Source: Bacilli bacterium (lineage in GTDB: Bacteria > Bacillota_I > Bacilli_A > RFN20 > CAG-826). From it: 26,241 nt of DNA. The stretch's first letter is position 1; each line of letters opens with the position of its first letter. The position numbers and the translations under genes are program-made. Of this stretch, positions 14,081 through 23,516 are shown one piece after another. Location: contig JAEDJP010000008.1 in NCBI GenBank assembly GCA_016296285.1, forward strand, positions 1 through 26,241. Reading direction: 5' to 3'. The notes below the pieces were generated by a model. The model was given only the letters and a program-made list of their open reading frames with translations. It did no database searches and was not told where the DNA came from.

Positions 14081-15094
14081 TTACTCAATGCCGTTCGGGT
14101 TTTGCTGCTGGAAGCGGTAGGCGTCGCGGCAAGCATCGGTGACGTTGTACTTGGCTTTCCACCCGAGTTCGCGGTAAGCCTTGTCGCAATTCGCGTAATT
14201 TTCCGCGACATCGCCCGGGCGACGTGGCGAAATGACATACGGGATTTTGACGCCATTGGCCTCTTCGAACGCCTTCACAATCTCGAGAACGGAGGTGCCT
14301 TTGCCGGTCCCGAGGTTATAGACCACGAGGCCCGGCTTGGCCTCGAGTTTCTTTAGGGTCGCGACATGGCCTTCCGCGAGATCGCAAACATGGATGTAAT
14401 CGCGAACGCCCGTGCCATCGGGGGTGGGGTAATCATCGCCATAGACATGCAAAGCTTTGAGTTTCCCGATCGCAACCTGCGAAACATAGGGCATCAAATT
14501 GTTTGGGATCCCATTCGGGTCTTCCCCAAGGAGTCCGGACGGATGGGCCCCAATCGGATTGAAATAACGAAGCAAGGCGATGTTCAAGGAGGGATCAGCC
14601 TTATAGGCATCTTCCAAGATTCTCTCGATCATGACCTTGGTCTCGCCATAGGGATTCGTGGCCCCTTTGACCGGGTCGGTTTCGGAAAGGGGAACGCGAT
14701 CCGGAACGCCATAGACGGTCGCGGAAGAGGAGAAGACGATGTTCTTCACCCCAAATTCCTTCATGAGGCGAAGGAGGACCAACGAAGAAACCAAGTTGTT
14801 CGAATAGTACTCGATTGGCTTGGAGACCGATTCCCCAACGGCCTTGAGACCTGCGAAATGGATGACCGCGTCAACGGGTTCTTTTTCAAACACGTTGCGG
14901 AACGCATCGTAATCGCAGCAGTCGACCTGATAGAAAACAGGGCGCACTCCCGCGATGGTTTTGATGCGGTCGAGCACCGCGATCTTCGAATTCGAAAGGT
15001 TGTCGACGATGATGGGCGTATGGCCCGCGGCAAGGAGAGCAAGGACGGTTTCGCTACCGATGAAACCCGTGCCCCCCGTAACTAATACACGCAT
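14081..15094 (-). CDS. galE: UDP-glucose 4-epimerase
   Basis: GalE (337 residues, normal length) interconverts UDP-glucose and UDP-galactose using bound NAD+. The short-chain dehydrogenase NAD motif GGTGFIG is at 7-13. S124 in FSSSATVYG and the catalytic pair Y149/K153 in PYGETK are all present. The C-terminal sugar-binding half is complete (NNLMPYV, YPTPDGTGVRDYIHV, NLGTGKGTSV). AAGGAGG lies seven bases before the ATG, and the ATG follows the preceding TAA by two bases. Its place as last gene of the gatCAB unit is unusual: no Leloir-pathway genes accompany it. It probably supplies UDP-galactose for envelope glycans. Confidence 0.97.
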   Translation of the reverse strand: MRVLVTGGTGFIGSETVLALLAAGHTPIIVDNLSNSKIAVLDRIKTIAGVRPVFYQVDCCDYDAFRNVFEKEPVDAVIHFAGLKAVGESVSKPIEYYSNNLVSSLVLLRLMKEFGVKNIVFSSSATVYGVPDRVPLSETDPVKGATNPYGETKVMIERILEDAYKADPSLNIALLRYFNPIGAHPSGLLGEDPNGIPNNLMPYVSQVAIGKLKALHVYGDDYPTPDGTGVRDYIHVCDLAEGHVATLKKLEAKPGLVVYNLGTGKGTSVLEIVKAFEEANGVKIPYVISPRRPGDVAENYANCDKAYRELGWKAKYNVTDACRDAYRFQQQNPNGIE

Positions 15095-15096
15095 GC

Positions 15097-15900
15097 TTAT
15101 TCCTCCTTATTTTGCTTTTTATTTTTGGCTTTTGCAGGCTTTTCTTTGACGGTGGCTTCGTTTTTGTCCACCGCTTTCTTTTGCTCGTTCTCGCGGAATT
15201 TCGCCTCTTTCTTGATTTGAGCAAGACGTTCCGCGGCATGGGCGTCTTGGCGATTTTCGTGCTTCGTTTCCTTCTTTGAAGGCTCCGCGGCGACCTTGGC
15301 GAGATCTTCGCCGTGCATGTCTTTCCGCAAAGCGTTGATGATGGATTCGCTCAAGAGCTTGTTCGCCTGAGCCTGGATGGCGAGGCGCAAGGCAAGCAAT
15401 CCGAGGGCATCCCTCGCGTTCGCGCGGGCAAGTTCAGCATTCTCGTTCTTCGAAGCATCAAACCGTTTGGAGATCGTATCAAGGTGCTTACCGACCTTGG
15501 CCGCGGCATCCTTGAGGATGTTGCATTCCATGCTAGACCAGAATTGGTAAATGCGTGACACGTTGTCCGAGATGCCATGATCAAGCTCGAGGAGGAGCGA
15601 CATGTCCGCCATCGAGATGGTGGTCTTGCAGAGAGTAATGGCAAGCAGGTAGCCAATCTGAACCTTTGAATATTTCTTCTTCTGGGGTTCGGCGACCATT
15701 TTCGCCTTTACGTAGTTGTTCACCATGAAGGAGGTGAGCATCTTCTCCCCATCGGGGCTGACGCATTCCAAAGACTGGTTGATGTAGGTTAGGACCTGCT
15801 CCATATAGAGGTCAATGCCCGGAAGTTCCTTGAAGGAAGGCAACGTGAAATCGATGACATCCTGGACATATGCTTTCAGTTCGTTGATCTCTTTTTCCAT
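15097..15900 (-). CDS. DUF1836 domain protein with charged coiled-coil tail
   Basis: This 267-residue protein starts with a DUF1836-type domain (about 1-180). LYMEQVLTYIN, a MLTSFMVNNYVKAKMV stretch and KKKYSKVQIGYLLAITL are the hallmarks of that family, which is widespread in Firmicutes and has no proven function. A helix-turn-helix-like role has been suggested by its resemblance to small regulators. The remaining 80-90 residues are extremely rich in Lys, Glu and Ala (KNKKQNKEE at the end) and probably form an extended or coiled segment. AGAGGTGA lies six bases before the ATG. It starts four bases after gatB and ends two bases before galE, so it is tightly co-transcribed with both. Confidence 0.8.
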   Translation of the reverse strand: MEKEINELKAYVQDVIDFTLPSFKELPGIDLYMEQVLTYINQSLECVSPDGEKMLTSFMVNNYVKAKMVAEPQKKKYSKVQIGYLLAITLCKTTISMADMSLLLELDHGISDNVSRIYQFWSSMECNILKDAAAKVGKHLDTISKRFDASKNENAELARANARDALGLLALRLAIQAQANKLLSESIINALRKDMHGEDLAKVAAEPSKKETKHENRQDAHAAERLAQIKKEAKFRENEQKKAVDKNEATVKEKPAKAKNKKQNKEE

Positions 15901-15904
15901 CGGG

Positions 15905-17335
15905 TCACCTCTTCGCGAGTTCCGCGTCCAGCACCTTGGCGACCGCGGCGGGATTCACCTTGCCTTTGGCGGCCTTCATGACTTGGCCAACCAAGAAGCC
16001 TTTCGCGCGGTCCTTGCCCGCCTTGAAGTCGATGATGCTCTGCGGATTGGCATCCAGGGCAGCGGTCACGAACGCAAGAACTTCGTCGTCGTTGCTGCTT
16101 TGCTTTTCGATTTTCTTCACGATGCGCGCTTCTTCGGCGGTGCCTCCATTTTCAAGGACATAGGCGAGGATATCCGCGCATTGCTTATGGGTGTATCCGT
16201 CGTTTTGGAACGCGGCGATATCCGAAAGGGTCGCGGGCTCAAGCGGCAGATCCTTCATTTCGATGCCCTTCTTGTTGAGGTAGGCATTGATCTCGACAAT
16301 GAGGAAATTCGCGACGATTTTGGAAAGTGCGGGCTTTGGCGCGATCGAGGCCTCGAAGAACGAAGCCATGTCGATGTTCGAGAGGATGATATCCGCATCC
16401 GTCCGAGAAAGGCCGGCGGCAAGGTAACGTTCTTGCTTCGCGTCAAAGAGCTCGGGGCAAGTGTCGATGGCGTTTTGGACGAATGCGTCGCTCAAGCGAA
16501 TCGGGGTGATGTTGGGCTCGGGGAAATACTTGTAGTCCACGGCATCGGTTTTGACGCGCATAAGGACCGTCTTTCCGCTCGCTTCGTCGAAGCGGCGGGT
16601 TTCCTGGCGAACCGGGGTTCCACTCAAAAGGCAGGCGCTTTGGCGGGCGATCTCGTAATCGAGCGCGGTTTCGATGTTCTTCGTGGAATTGAGGTTCTTG
16701 AGCTCGACTTTCGTACCGAATTCTTTGCTGCCGTAGGGACGGATCGAGACATTCACGTCCACGCGGAGGGAACCTTCTTCCATCTTGCCATCGCTCGTGC
16801 CGGAATAGAGGACGATGTTGCGAATGGCTTCAACGTAATGCATGGCTTCCGTGCCGTTTCTCATGTCCGGCATGGAAACGATCTCGACGAGAGGGACGCC
16901 TGCGCGGTTGTAATCCAGCAAGGAATAGTCGGCGAAATGGAGTTGCTTGCAGGTATCTTCCTCCATGTGGATTCGCTCAATGCGGATCCGCTTTTTCTGG
17001 CCGTCTTTGCCTTCGATATCGAGGTAGCCCTCCCTCCCAATGGGGTGAAATTGCTGGGTGATTTGAAAACCCTTGGGAAGATCGCTGTAGAAATAGTTTT
17101 TGCGGTCGAAGCGCACGAGGGGGTCGATCGTCATGTGCAAGGCATTGGCCACGCGAATCGCGTTGATGACCGCTTGCTTGTTCACTCGCGGCATCGTGCC
17201 GGGATATGCCATGTCAAAAGGCGTGACGCTCGTGTTCGGCTCGCGAGAAAACGAGTTGGGAGAGCCCGAAAACATCTTGGATTTCGTTTTCATCTCCACG
17301 TGGATTTCAAGTCCGATAACCGCTTCAAAATTCAT
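15905..17335 (-). CDS. gatB: Asp-tRNA(Asn)/Glu-tRNA(Gln) amidotransferase subunit B
   Basis: GatB (476 residues) binds the misacylated tRNA and activates its carboxylate with ATP in the GatCAB complex. The N-terminal VIGLEIHVEM, EPNTSVTPFDMAYPGTMP, RFDRKNYFYSDLPKGFQITQ and ERIHMEEDTCK motifs are the classical kinase-domain signatures. KVELKNLNS and the YFPEPNI motif follow. The C-terminal third is the helical YqeY-like tRNA-binding tail (KVNPAAVAKVLD). The Cys residues that bind zinc in some GatB proteins are absent, as in other Firmicutes. The start overlaps the gatA stop in ATGA. Confidence 0.97.
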   Translation of the reverse strand: MNFEAVIGLEIHVEMKTKSKMFSGSPNSFSREPNTSVTPFDMAYPGTMPRVNKQAVINAIRVANALHMTIDPLVRFDRKNYFYSDLPKGFQITQQFHPIGREGYLDIEGKDGQKKRIRIERIHMEEDTCKQLHFADYSLLDYNRAGVPLVEIVSMPDMRNGTEAMHYVEAIRNIVLYSGTSDGKMEEGSLRVDVNVSIRPYGSKEFGTKVELKNLNSTKNIETALDYEIARQSACLLSGTPVRQETRRFDEASGKTVLMRVKTDAVDYKYFPEPNITPIRLSDAFVQNAIDTCPELFDAKQERYLAAGLSRTDADIILSNIDMASFFEASIAPKPALSKIVANFLIVEINAYLNKKGIEMKDLPLEPATLSDIAAFQNDGYTHKQCADILAYVLENGGTAEEARIVKKIEKQSSNDDEVLAFVTAALDANPQSIIDFKAGKDRAKGFLVGQVMKAAKGKVNPAAVAKVLDAELAKR

Positions 17336-18801
17336 AGACGGGCCTCCTTGTTCTCTTGGGTCGAAAGTCCGGACAAACCGGAGATCTGTTCAAAGGCTTC
17401 CGCGATCGAGAGGAGTTCTTTTTCCTCGAAGGCGCGTCCCATGAAATTGATGCCCACGGGCAAACCATGGATCAAGGTAAGTGGCAAGGTGATGCTCGGG
17501 AGACCGGCGAAGTTGCCGAGCGCGAGGTGGTTGTCCGCGATGAGGTATTCGTTGCTCAGCTTATCGGAAGAGGAGGCGATCATCGGGGCGACCCCAGGGG
17601 CAGCCGGAACATAAATCACGTCGTGATTTTCGAGGATCTCGTTGACCTTGGCGACGATTTTCGCGCGAACTTTCTGGGCACGGAGGAAGAGGACGTCTTG
17701 ATTCTCGCGCATCAACGCGAAAGAGCCGATGACGAAGCGCCTCTTGATGAGTTCCGAGAAGCCCGCGGTGCGGGCGTTGGACATGACTTCTTGATAGGTC
17801 TTCCCACCACGGAACGGGCCGAACTTGATACCATCGAGATTCGCGTCGTTGCTCGTCGCTTCAGCGCAAGAAATCACGATATAAGTGGGGTAAATCGCTT
17901 GAAGTTCCGGAAGGCCAAACGTCACGAAATCGACCACCGCTCCCGCCTCTTTTAATGCGGCGATGGAGCGATCGAAGCTCGCTTTCAAATCGGGATTCGT
18001 CACGGAGTCCACGATTTCCTGAATGACGGCGATGCGCTTTCCGGAAAGATTCGCCGGAGTGGCCGCGGCATAATCGTCGACCGGTTTCGTCGAGGAAGTC
18101 GAATCCATATCATCGCGACCCGCGAGGGCGGAAAGCACGATGGCGTTGTCGTCCGCGCTGCGCGTGAAGAAGCCAACGTGGTCAAGGCTCGGAGCGAAGG
18201 GGAAGAGGCCATAACGGCTGATGCGTCCCCACGTGGGTTTCATGCCAACAAGGCCGGCGTAAGACGCCGGTTTGCGAACCGAGTCGCCGGTATCGCTGCC
18301 AAGGGCAAACGGGACGATGCCCGCGGCAACCGCGGCTGCGCTTCCGCAGCTCGAACCGCCAACCATGCGTTGATGGGAAGGATCGTAGGGGTTGTACGTG
18401 ACGCCTTTGTGGCCCGTTGTTCCCGTGCCGCCCATCGCGAGTTCATCAAGGGTCGTTTTACCAATGAGAACGCACTTCTTTTCATGGAGTTTCTTGATGA
18501 CCGTGGCGTCGAACAAGGGTTTATAGCCGCTGAGGACATTGCTCGAGGCCGTCGTCTCGAGATCTTTCGTCGAGAAATTGTCTTTCGCGAGATAAGGGAT
18601 GCCCCAAAGCAAATTGTCTTCTTCCGGTTCCGTGAGGGTCGAAGCAAAAGCGATGGCTTCTTCCTCGAGAATCATCTCGAAGGCATTGTCTTTGTTTGCC
18701 TTGGCGCGGGCCAAAGCTTCCTTTACGAGGTCAAGAGGGGTGGTTTTGCGTTCCACCAAAGCGCGATGAATCTCGCGAATCGATTGATCTAAGTAACTCA
18801 T
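17332..18801 (-). CDS. gatA: Asp-tRNA(Asn)/Glu-tRNA(Gln) amidotransferase subunit A
   Basis: GatA (489 residues) is the glutaminase that releases ammonia for GatB. The amidase-signature triad is readable as K73 (AKDNFS), S150 (GGSSCGS) and nucleophile S174. The nucleophile loop reads GSDTGDSVRKP rather than the common GSDTGGSIRQP, so the Gly just before Ser174 is Asp173. That glycine contributes to the oxyanion hole in the amidase family, so the change is notable, though it may be normal for this lineage. The rest (SRYGLFPFAPSLDHVGFF, the C-terminal NLAGLPS-like NFAGLPSITLP) is standard. It overlaps gatC and gatB by four bases on each side. Confidence 0.97.
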   Translation of the reverse strand: MSYLDQSIREIHRALVERKTTPLDLVKEALARAKANKDNAFEMILEEEAIAFASTLTEPEEDNLLWGIPYLAKDNFSTKDLETTASSNVLSGYKPLFDATVIKKLHEKKCVLIGKTTLDELAMGGTGTTGHKGVTYNPYDPSHQRMVGGSSCGSAAAVAAGIVPFALGSDTGDSVRKPASYAGLVGMKPTWGRISRYGLFPFAPSLDHVGFFTRSADDNAIVLSALAGRDDMDSTSSTKPVDDYAAATPANLSGKRIAVIQEIVDSVTNPDLKASFDRSIAALKEAGAVVDFVTFGLPELQAIYPTYIVISCAEATSNDANLDGIKFGPFRGGKTYQEVMSNARTAGFSELIKRRFVIGSFALMRENQDVLFLRAQKVRAKIVAKVNEILENHDVIYVPAAPGVAPMIASSSDKLSNEYLIADNHLALGNFAGLPSITLPLTLIHGLPVGINFMGRAFEEKELLSIAEAFEQISGLSGLSTQENKEARL

Positions 18802-19094
18802 AGAACCACCTTCGGCAACTTAATTTCGTTGTCCTGGACGCTTCCCGCGTTGCGAAGGGCTTCTTCCCGAGCAAGGGGCGTCTCGGGTTCGTCTTCGCGC
18901 AGGTAGTCCGTCTCGCAGTTAAAGGGGAAGGTCATCGGCTCGAAACCTTCGAGCCCTTCAATCCTTCCGATTGTTTCCATTTGCCGCGTCAAAACGCCAA
19001 ATTCCTCAAGAAGGGTCCGATACTCTTCGTCGGACATATCAAAAAGAAGGCGGTTCGCCGCATCGCGCAATACATCAAGGTTGATTTCTTTCAT
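18798..19094 (-). CDS. gatC: Asp-tRNA(Asn)/Glu-tRNA(Gln) amidotransferase subunit C
   Basis: GatC (98 residues) wraps around GatA and GatB and stabilises the complex. The pattern of a short N-terminal helical segment, LLEEFGVLTRQME, and the conserved PMTFPFN and LREDEPETPLAREEALRNAG stretches identify it. The start at 19094 (MKEINLD) is chosen over a TTG nine bases upstream because GGAGA lies about ten bases before this ATG. A TATACT 36 bases upstream is the probable -10 box for the gatC-gatA-gatB-DUF1836-galE operon. Its TGA overlaps the gatA ATG. Confidence 0.94.
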   Translation of the reverse strand: MKEINLDVLRDAANRLLFDMSDEEYRTLLEEFGVLTRQMETIGRIEGLEGFEPMTFPFNCETDYLREDEPETPLAREEALRNAGSVQDNEIKLPKVVL

Positions 19095-19129
19095 GCGTCG
19101 CAATCTCCGTAAACCGTATTTCGAGACTT

Positions 19130-19135
19130 AGTATA
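19130..19135 (-). promoter_or_regulatory. -10 box of the gatCAB operon
   Basis: TATACT lies 35 bases upstream of the gatC ATG, giving a conventional leader with a Shine-Dalgarno. A CGTG-AA-CACG inverted repeat sits just upstream where a -35 would be, and no good -35 hexamer is seen. Confidence 0.45.
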
Positions 19136-19230
19136 CACGTGTTCACGCGTTAGTGCGCGCGCCAAATGCGAAACGAAAGCAAAACAAACTGAGAAAATTA
19201 CAAAATACGAGGGGCGTCTATGCGTTTTCC

Positions 19231-21240
19231 TTAAGAACGGAGGGTCGAAAGATGGGAGAGAGCTTCTTCCTCATCGATGACTTTGATGCCAAGAGCCTCG
19301 GCTTTGGCGAGCTTGCTCCCAGCCCCTGGTCCCGCGATGACGATATCCGTTTTCTTGGAGACGGACCCAGAGCATTTCGCCCCGATGCCCTCGAGGATGG
19401 AAGTCATCTCTTCGCGGGAATAGCGTTCCAAAGTGCCGGTCAAAACGACGGTTTTCCCATAGAAATAATTCGTCGTGTCGATCGTGTCGGTTCCAAGGTA
19501 CTCGAAATTGACGCCGGCCACACGCAGGCGTTCGATCATGGCAATGTTTTTCTCGTCGTGGAAATACCCATAGAGGCTTGCGGCCATAACCGGCCCGATA
19601 TCATCGATCTTCCGATAATCTTCTTCGGTCAACGTGAAATATTCGTCGAGGTTGCGGTGCCGGCGAGCGAGAACCTTCGCGGTTTTGTTCCCGACCTCCT
19701 TGATGCCGAGGCCAAAAAGCAAACGCTCAAGGCTCTTACCTTTGCTTTCCTCGATCGCGCCAAGGAGATTCGACATCGATTTGTTGCTCCAGCCATCAAG
19801 TTCTTTGATGCGTTCGGCATGTTGGTACAAATCGTAAATATCCGGGATTTCATGGATGAATCCCTCGCCGAAAAGCTCTTCAATCACAGCGCTGCCCATG
19901 CCGTCGATATCCATGGCGTCGCGAGACGCGAAATGGATCATCCCCTCGATCTTGCGGCTCGGGCAATCCGGGTTGAGGCAATAATGGAGGCCTTGGACTT
20001 TCGTGAGGGGCTGCCCGCATTCGGGGCAATTCTCCGCCATGACGAACGGCCGTTCGGTGCCGTCGCGGCGATCGATGAGCGGGCGGACAACTTCCGGGAT
20101 GACATCCGCGGCTTTATGTAGGATGACCTCATCCCCGATCATGAGCCCTTTCTCCGCAATGAAGTCCTCGTTATTGAGCGTTGCCCTCTGAACGAGGCTG
20201 CCCGCGACGCGAACGGGTTCAAGCACGGCATTCGGGGTGATGCGTCCCGTGCGCCCAACCGTTAAGAAGATGTCGAGCAGCTTGGTCGACACTTCTTCCG
20301 GGGGGAACTTATACGCGATCGCCCATTTCGGGGTTTTCGCGGTGTAGCCGATGATGTCATAAAGATCGATGTCGTCCACTTTGAAAACAAGACCATCGAT
20401 ATCGTAAGGAAGCGAGGCGCGTTTTTCGTGGTATTCCTTGGCGTAAGCGATGAGTTCCTCGACCCCATGGAGTTTCCTACGTTCATGGTTCGTCTTGAAT
20501 CCGAGTTCGTCCAGATAATCGAGGCTCTTCGAATGGATGTGTTCTCCAAGTTCTTTGGCGTTCACGAGGTAATACCAGAAGGCGTCGAGCCCGCGACTTG
20601 CGGCGATGCGGGAATCAAGTTGGCGGATGCTGCCCGCGGCGGCGTTCCTCGCGTTCGCGAACAAGGGTTCCCCCGTTTTCTTGCGTTCGTTGTTGAGCCG
20701 TTCCAGCGAGCTCTTCGGCATGAAGACCTCGCCGCGAACTTCGAAAGGACGGGTTTCTTTCACCTTCAGGGGGATGGAGGGAATCTTCTTGACGTTTTCG
20801 GTGACGTCTTCGCCCATGTTGCCATCCCCGCGGGTCACGCAGTATTGCAGCACGCCTTCGCGATAAACAAGGGACATGCCGAGGCCGTCGATCTTGACCT
20901 CGCCCATGTAATCCACGACGTCTTTGTGCAGAACTTCGCGGATCTTGCGGTCCCAATCGCGGATCTCGTCTTCGTTGAAGATGTCCCCGAGAGAGAGCAT
21001 TAGGCGCTTGTGCGGGATCTTTTTGAATGAGTCGAGGACTTGACCGCCGACCCTTTGCGTCGGGGAAGTGGGGGATTGGAGAAGGGGGAATTCCTTCTCA
21101 ATTCGTTGCAATTCCTCCATGTAACGATCAAATTCCGCGTCACTATGGGATGGATTGTCGAGGACGTAATACTCGTAAGTCCAGCGATTCAGGGTCTCGG
21201 TCAGGAAGGCCGCCCGAGCTTTTGCTTCTTCGAATTCCAT
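19231..21240 (-). CDS. ligA: NAD+-dependent DNA ligase LigA
   Basis: LigA (669 residues, normal length) seals nicks in replication and repair using NAD+. In order it has the Ia domain (YYVLDNPSHSDAEFD), the adenylation domain with nucleophile K116 in VKIDGLG, the OB-fold (GRTGRITPNAVLEPV), a Cys4 zinc finger (CPECG...YCLNPDC), the HhH domain, and a C-terminal BRCT domain (KTVVLTGTLERYSREE through the end). The ATG is two bases after the pcrA TAA, and GGAGG lies 12 bases upstream inside pcrA, so it is coupled to pcrA. No clear terminator separates it from gatC, but gatC has its own -10 box. Confidence 0.98.
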   Translation of the reverse strand: MEFEEAKARAAFLTETLNRWTYEYYVLDNPSHSDAEFDRYMEELQRIEKEFPLLQSPTSPTQRVGGQVLDSFKKIPHKRLMLSLGDIFNEDEIRDWDRKIREVLHKDVVDYMGEVKIDGLGMSLVYREGVLQYCVTRGDGNMGEDVTENVKKIPSIPLKVKETRPFEVRGEVFMPKSSLERLNNERKKTGEPLFANARNAAAGSIRQLDSRIAASRGLDAFWYYLVNAKELGEHIHSKSLDYLDELGFKTNHERRKLHGVEELIAYAKEYHEKRASLPYDIDGLVFKVDDIDLYDIIGYTAKTPKWAIAYKFPPEEVSTKLLDIFLTVGRTGRITPNAVLEPVRVAGSLVQRATLNNEDFIAEKGLMIGDEVILHKAADVIPEVVRPLIDRRDGTERPFVMAENCPECGQPLTKVQGLHYCLNPDCPSRKIEGMIHFASRDAMDIDGMGSAVIEELFGEGFIHEIPDIYDLYQHAERIKELDGWSNKSMSNLLGAIEESKGKSLERLLFGLGIKEVGNKTAKVLARRHRNLDEYFTLTEEDYRKIDDIGPVMAASLYGYFHDEKNIAMIERLRVAGVNFEYLGTDTIDTTNYFYGKTVVLTGTLERYSREEMTSILEGIGAKCSGSVSKKTDIVIAGPGAGSKLAKAEALGIKVIDEEEALSHLSTLRS

Positions 21241-21242
21241 GG

Positions 21243-23510
21243 TTATGCAAGTCCTCCGGCGCTGTGTTTGCGCGTGAGCATGTGGTGCTTGGCGAGGATG
21301 CTCTTCTCTTCGCCACTATCGAAATGGATGAGGATGATGTCCTGATTGATGATTTGTTTGACGGTCCCGTCGCCGAACTTCTGATGGTTGACGCGGTCCC
21401 CGATCTTCCAATCTTTGATGCCGTTGTTGCCAGGGGCCTTGACCATCGTCGTGGGGGTATCAAACGAGGAGGGCGCCGGGGCGGGTTTGGGCTCTCCATA
21501 GACTTTGCGCCAAGAAGATCCGCCATAGGAAGACCCACCATACTGAGCCCCGCGATAGGTGTGATCGTTTGGAATCGTGACCTCCGCCTCTTTGAAGAAA
21601 ACGCTTGGGCAAGCATGGGAATCCGTGACATAGGAATAACCGGAATTCGTCGTCATGAAAAGACGTTTCTTCGCGCGGGTCATCGCGACATAGGCAAGGC
21701 GTCTTTCCTCTTCTTCCCCGTCGCGGCCAGTTTCGTTCACCGCGCGGAAAGACGGGAAGGCCCCTTCGTTCATGCAAATGAGGAAGACGTTGTCAAATTC
21801 AAGCCCTTTCGCGACGTGAATCGTCATCAAAGAGACGTAGTTGCCTCCGTTGATATCGTCCTGGCTTGAAAGGAGGGAGATGTTCTGCAGGTATTCGTCG
21901 AACGTGCTTTCCGGGTTCTTCTGGATGAAGTTCGTGATGTCGTCGAAGAGGGCGTTCACGTTCCCCACGCGATCCTCGTCGACGTTCTCGTCTTCGGCGA
22001 TGTAAGCGTAATAACCGATGTCGGTGATGAAATCCTTGAGGATACCGGAATAGGCTTCGTAATTGTCCGCGAGTTTGGCTTTCGTCGCCTCGATTTTCTC
22101 GGACATCGTCTTCAAAGAGAGGAGAGCCCCCTTCGGAATCTCGTTCTCCGGGTAGTTCGCGATGTCGCGGATGAGTTCGTACTGCGATACCTCATAACGT
22201 TCCGCGGCTGCGCGAATCCTCGCCTGGGTCGTTTCCCCGATCCCGCGACGGGGGACATTCACGATGCGGCTGAACGCGACATCGTCTTTTTCGTTCACGA
22301 GCAAGCGGAAATAGGCGAAGACGTCTTTCACTTCCTTGCGTTGATAAAAGCGAAGGCCCCCATAGATTCGATAGGGGATGCGGTTGGCCGCGAGCTCGGC
22401 TTCAAGAGCCCGGGTCATGTAAGAAGAGCGATACAAAACGGCGATGTTGTCGTAACGGAAGCCGTCGAGGAATTTGCCATCCGTCGCGAGGTCCGCGATT
22501 CTCGACACCACCCAAGTCGCCTCTTCTTCCGCGGTGTCGAACCGTTTTGCTCGGATTGGAGCCCCAGAATCCGCCTCGGTGAACAGGTCCTTCGGCACGC
22601 GCTTCTTGTTGTGGGCGATCAAGTGGTTCGCCGCATTGAGAATGTTTTTCGTCGAGCGGTAGTTGCGGTTGAGGATGATGTCTTGGTAATCGGGGAACGT
22701 GATGGGGAAATCCAAGATGATCTTCTGATTAGCCCCGCGCCACGTGTAGATCGTTTGGTCGGGATCCCCGACGACGTAAAGGTTCGTGGAAGGGGAAGAT
22801 AGAAGAGTCATGAGTTCGTATTGAACGTTGTTCGTGTCCTGGAATTCATCGACGAGGATGTGCTGGAAACGATGCGACCATTTCTCGTGGACGTCCTCGA
22901 AATTTTTAAGGATGTAAAGGGTTTGGAGAAGCAGGTCGTCGAAATCGAATGCGAGTTGCTTCATCTTTTCCATCTCGTAGCGGCGATAGATCTCAAGACA
23001 TTCTTTTTCCTGAGCGTAGCGCATGGAGGTCGAAGGAATGTCGTCTGGGTATTTCCCATCCGTCTTGCTCTTGCCGATGTAGCGCTTGGCAAGCTTGACG
23101 ATTTCGTCGCCTTTGCGATAACCCATCTGGGCGCAGATGTCTTTCAAAAGTTTGTCCTGATCTTCGTCATCAAAGATGGTGAAGCTCGCGGGATAGCCGA
23201 GAAGATAAGCTTCGCGACGGAGGAAGCGCGCGCAGAAGCTGTGGAACGTGGAAACCGTCAGGAAGTCGGAGCCGCCTTGGACGAGTTGGGCGACGCGATC
23301 CTTCATCTCTTGGGCGGCTTTGTTTGTGAACGTCACGGCCAAAATGCGGTAGGGATCCACGTGAAAGTGTTCCATCAAATAGGCGATGCGGTAGGTTAAA
23401 ACGCGGGTTTTGCCCGAACCGGCGCCCGCGATGATGCGGACATGTTGGGCAGAGGTCGTGACGGCCTCATACTGCGTTTCGTTAAGGAGAGAAGCATAAT
23501 CGATAGGCAT
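21243..23510 (-). CDS. pcrA: ATP-dependent DNA helicase PcrA (UvrD/Rep family)
   Basis: PcrA (755 residues) is a 3'-5' superfamily 1 helicase for repair, plasmid replication and clearing RNA polymerase. The Q-motif LNETQYEAV, Walker A GAGSGKT (29-35), DEFQDTN (motif II), GDPDQTIYTWRGA (motif III), and TIHVAKGLEFDNVF (motif V region) are present. The RRLAYVAMTRAK motif VI is also present. The C-terminus carries a Tudor-like domain (IGDRVNHQKFGDGTV) that contacts RNA polymerase in relatives. The start at 23510 is chosen over a longer upstream reading because the extra 41 residues are not part of the family and because TACAAT lies six bases before this ATG. It is the first gene of the pcrA-ligA unit. 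Confidence 0.98.
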   Translation of the reverse strand: MPIDYASLLNETQYEAVTTSAQHVRIIAGAGSGKTRVLTYRIAYLMEHFHVDPYRILAVTFTNKAAQEMKDRVAQLVQGGSDFLTVSTFHSFCARFLRREAYLLGYPASFTIFDDEDQDKLLKDICAQMGYRKGDEIVKLAKRYIGKSKTDGKYPDDIPSTSMRYAQEKECLEIYRRYEMEKMKQLAFDFDDLLLQTLYILKNFEDVHEKWSHRFQHILVDEFQDTNNVQYELMTLLSSPSTNLYVVGDPDQTIYTWRGANQKIILDFPITFPDYQDIILNRNYRSTKNILNAANHLIAHNKKRVPKDLFTEADSGAPIRAKRFDTAEEEATWVVSRIADLATDGKFLDGFRYDNIAVLYRSSYMTRALEAELAANRIPYRIYGGLRFYQRKEVKDVFAYFRLLVNEKDDVAFSRIVNVPRRGIGETTQARIRAAAERYEVSQYELIRDIANYPENEIPKGALLSLKTMSEKIEATKAKLADNYEAYSGILKDFITDIGYYAYIAEDENVDEDRVGNVNALFDDITNFIQKNPESTFDEYLQNISLLSSQDDINGGNYVSLMTIHVAKGLEFDNVFLICMNEGAFPSFRAVNETGRDGEEEERRLAYVAMTRAKKRLFMTTNSGYSYVTDSHACPSVFFKEAEVTIPNDHTYRGAQYGGSSYGGSSWRKVYGEPKPAPAPSSFDTPTTMVKAPGNNGIKDWKIGDRVNHQKFGDGTVKQIINQDIILIHFDSGEEKSILAKHHMLTRKHSAGGLA

Positions 23511-23516
23511 GCAATC

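Noticed and set aside
15815..17614. A 599-codon open frame on the plus strand
   Set aside because: Antisense to gatB and the gatA end; no recognisable protein features.
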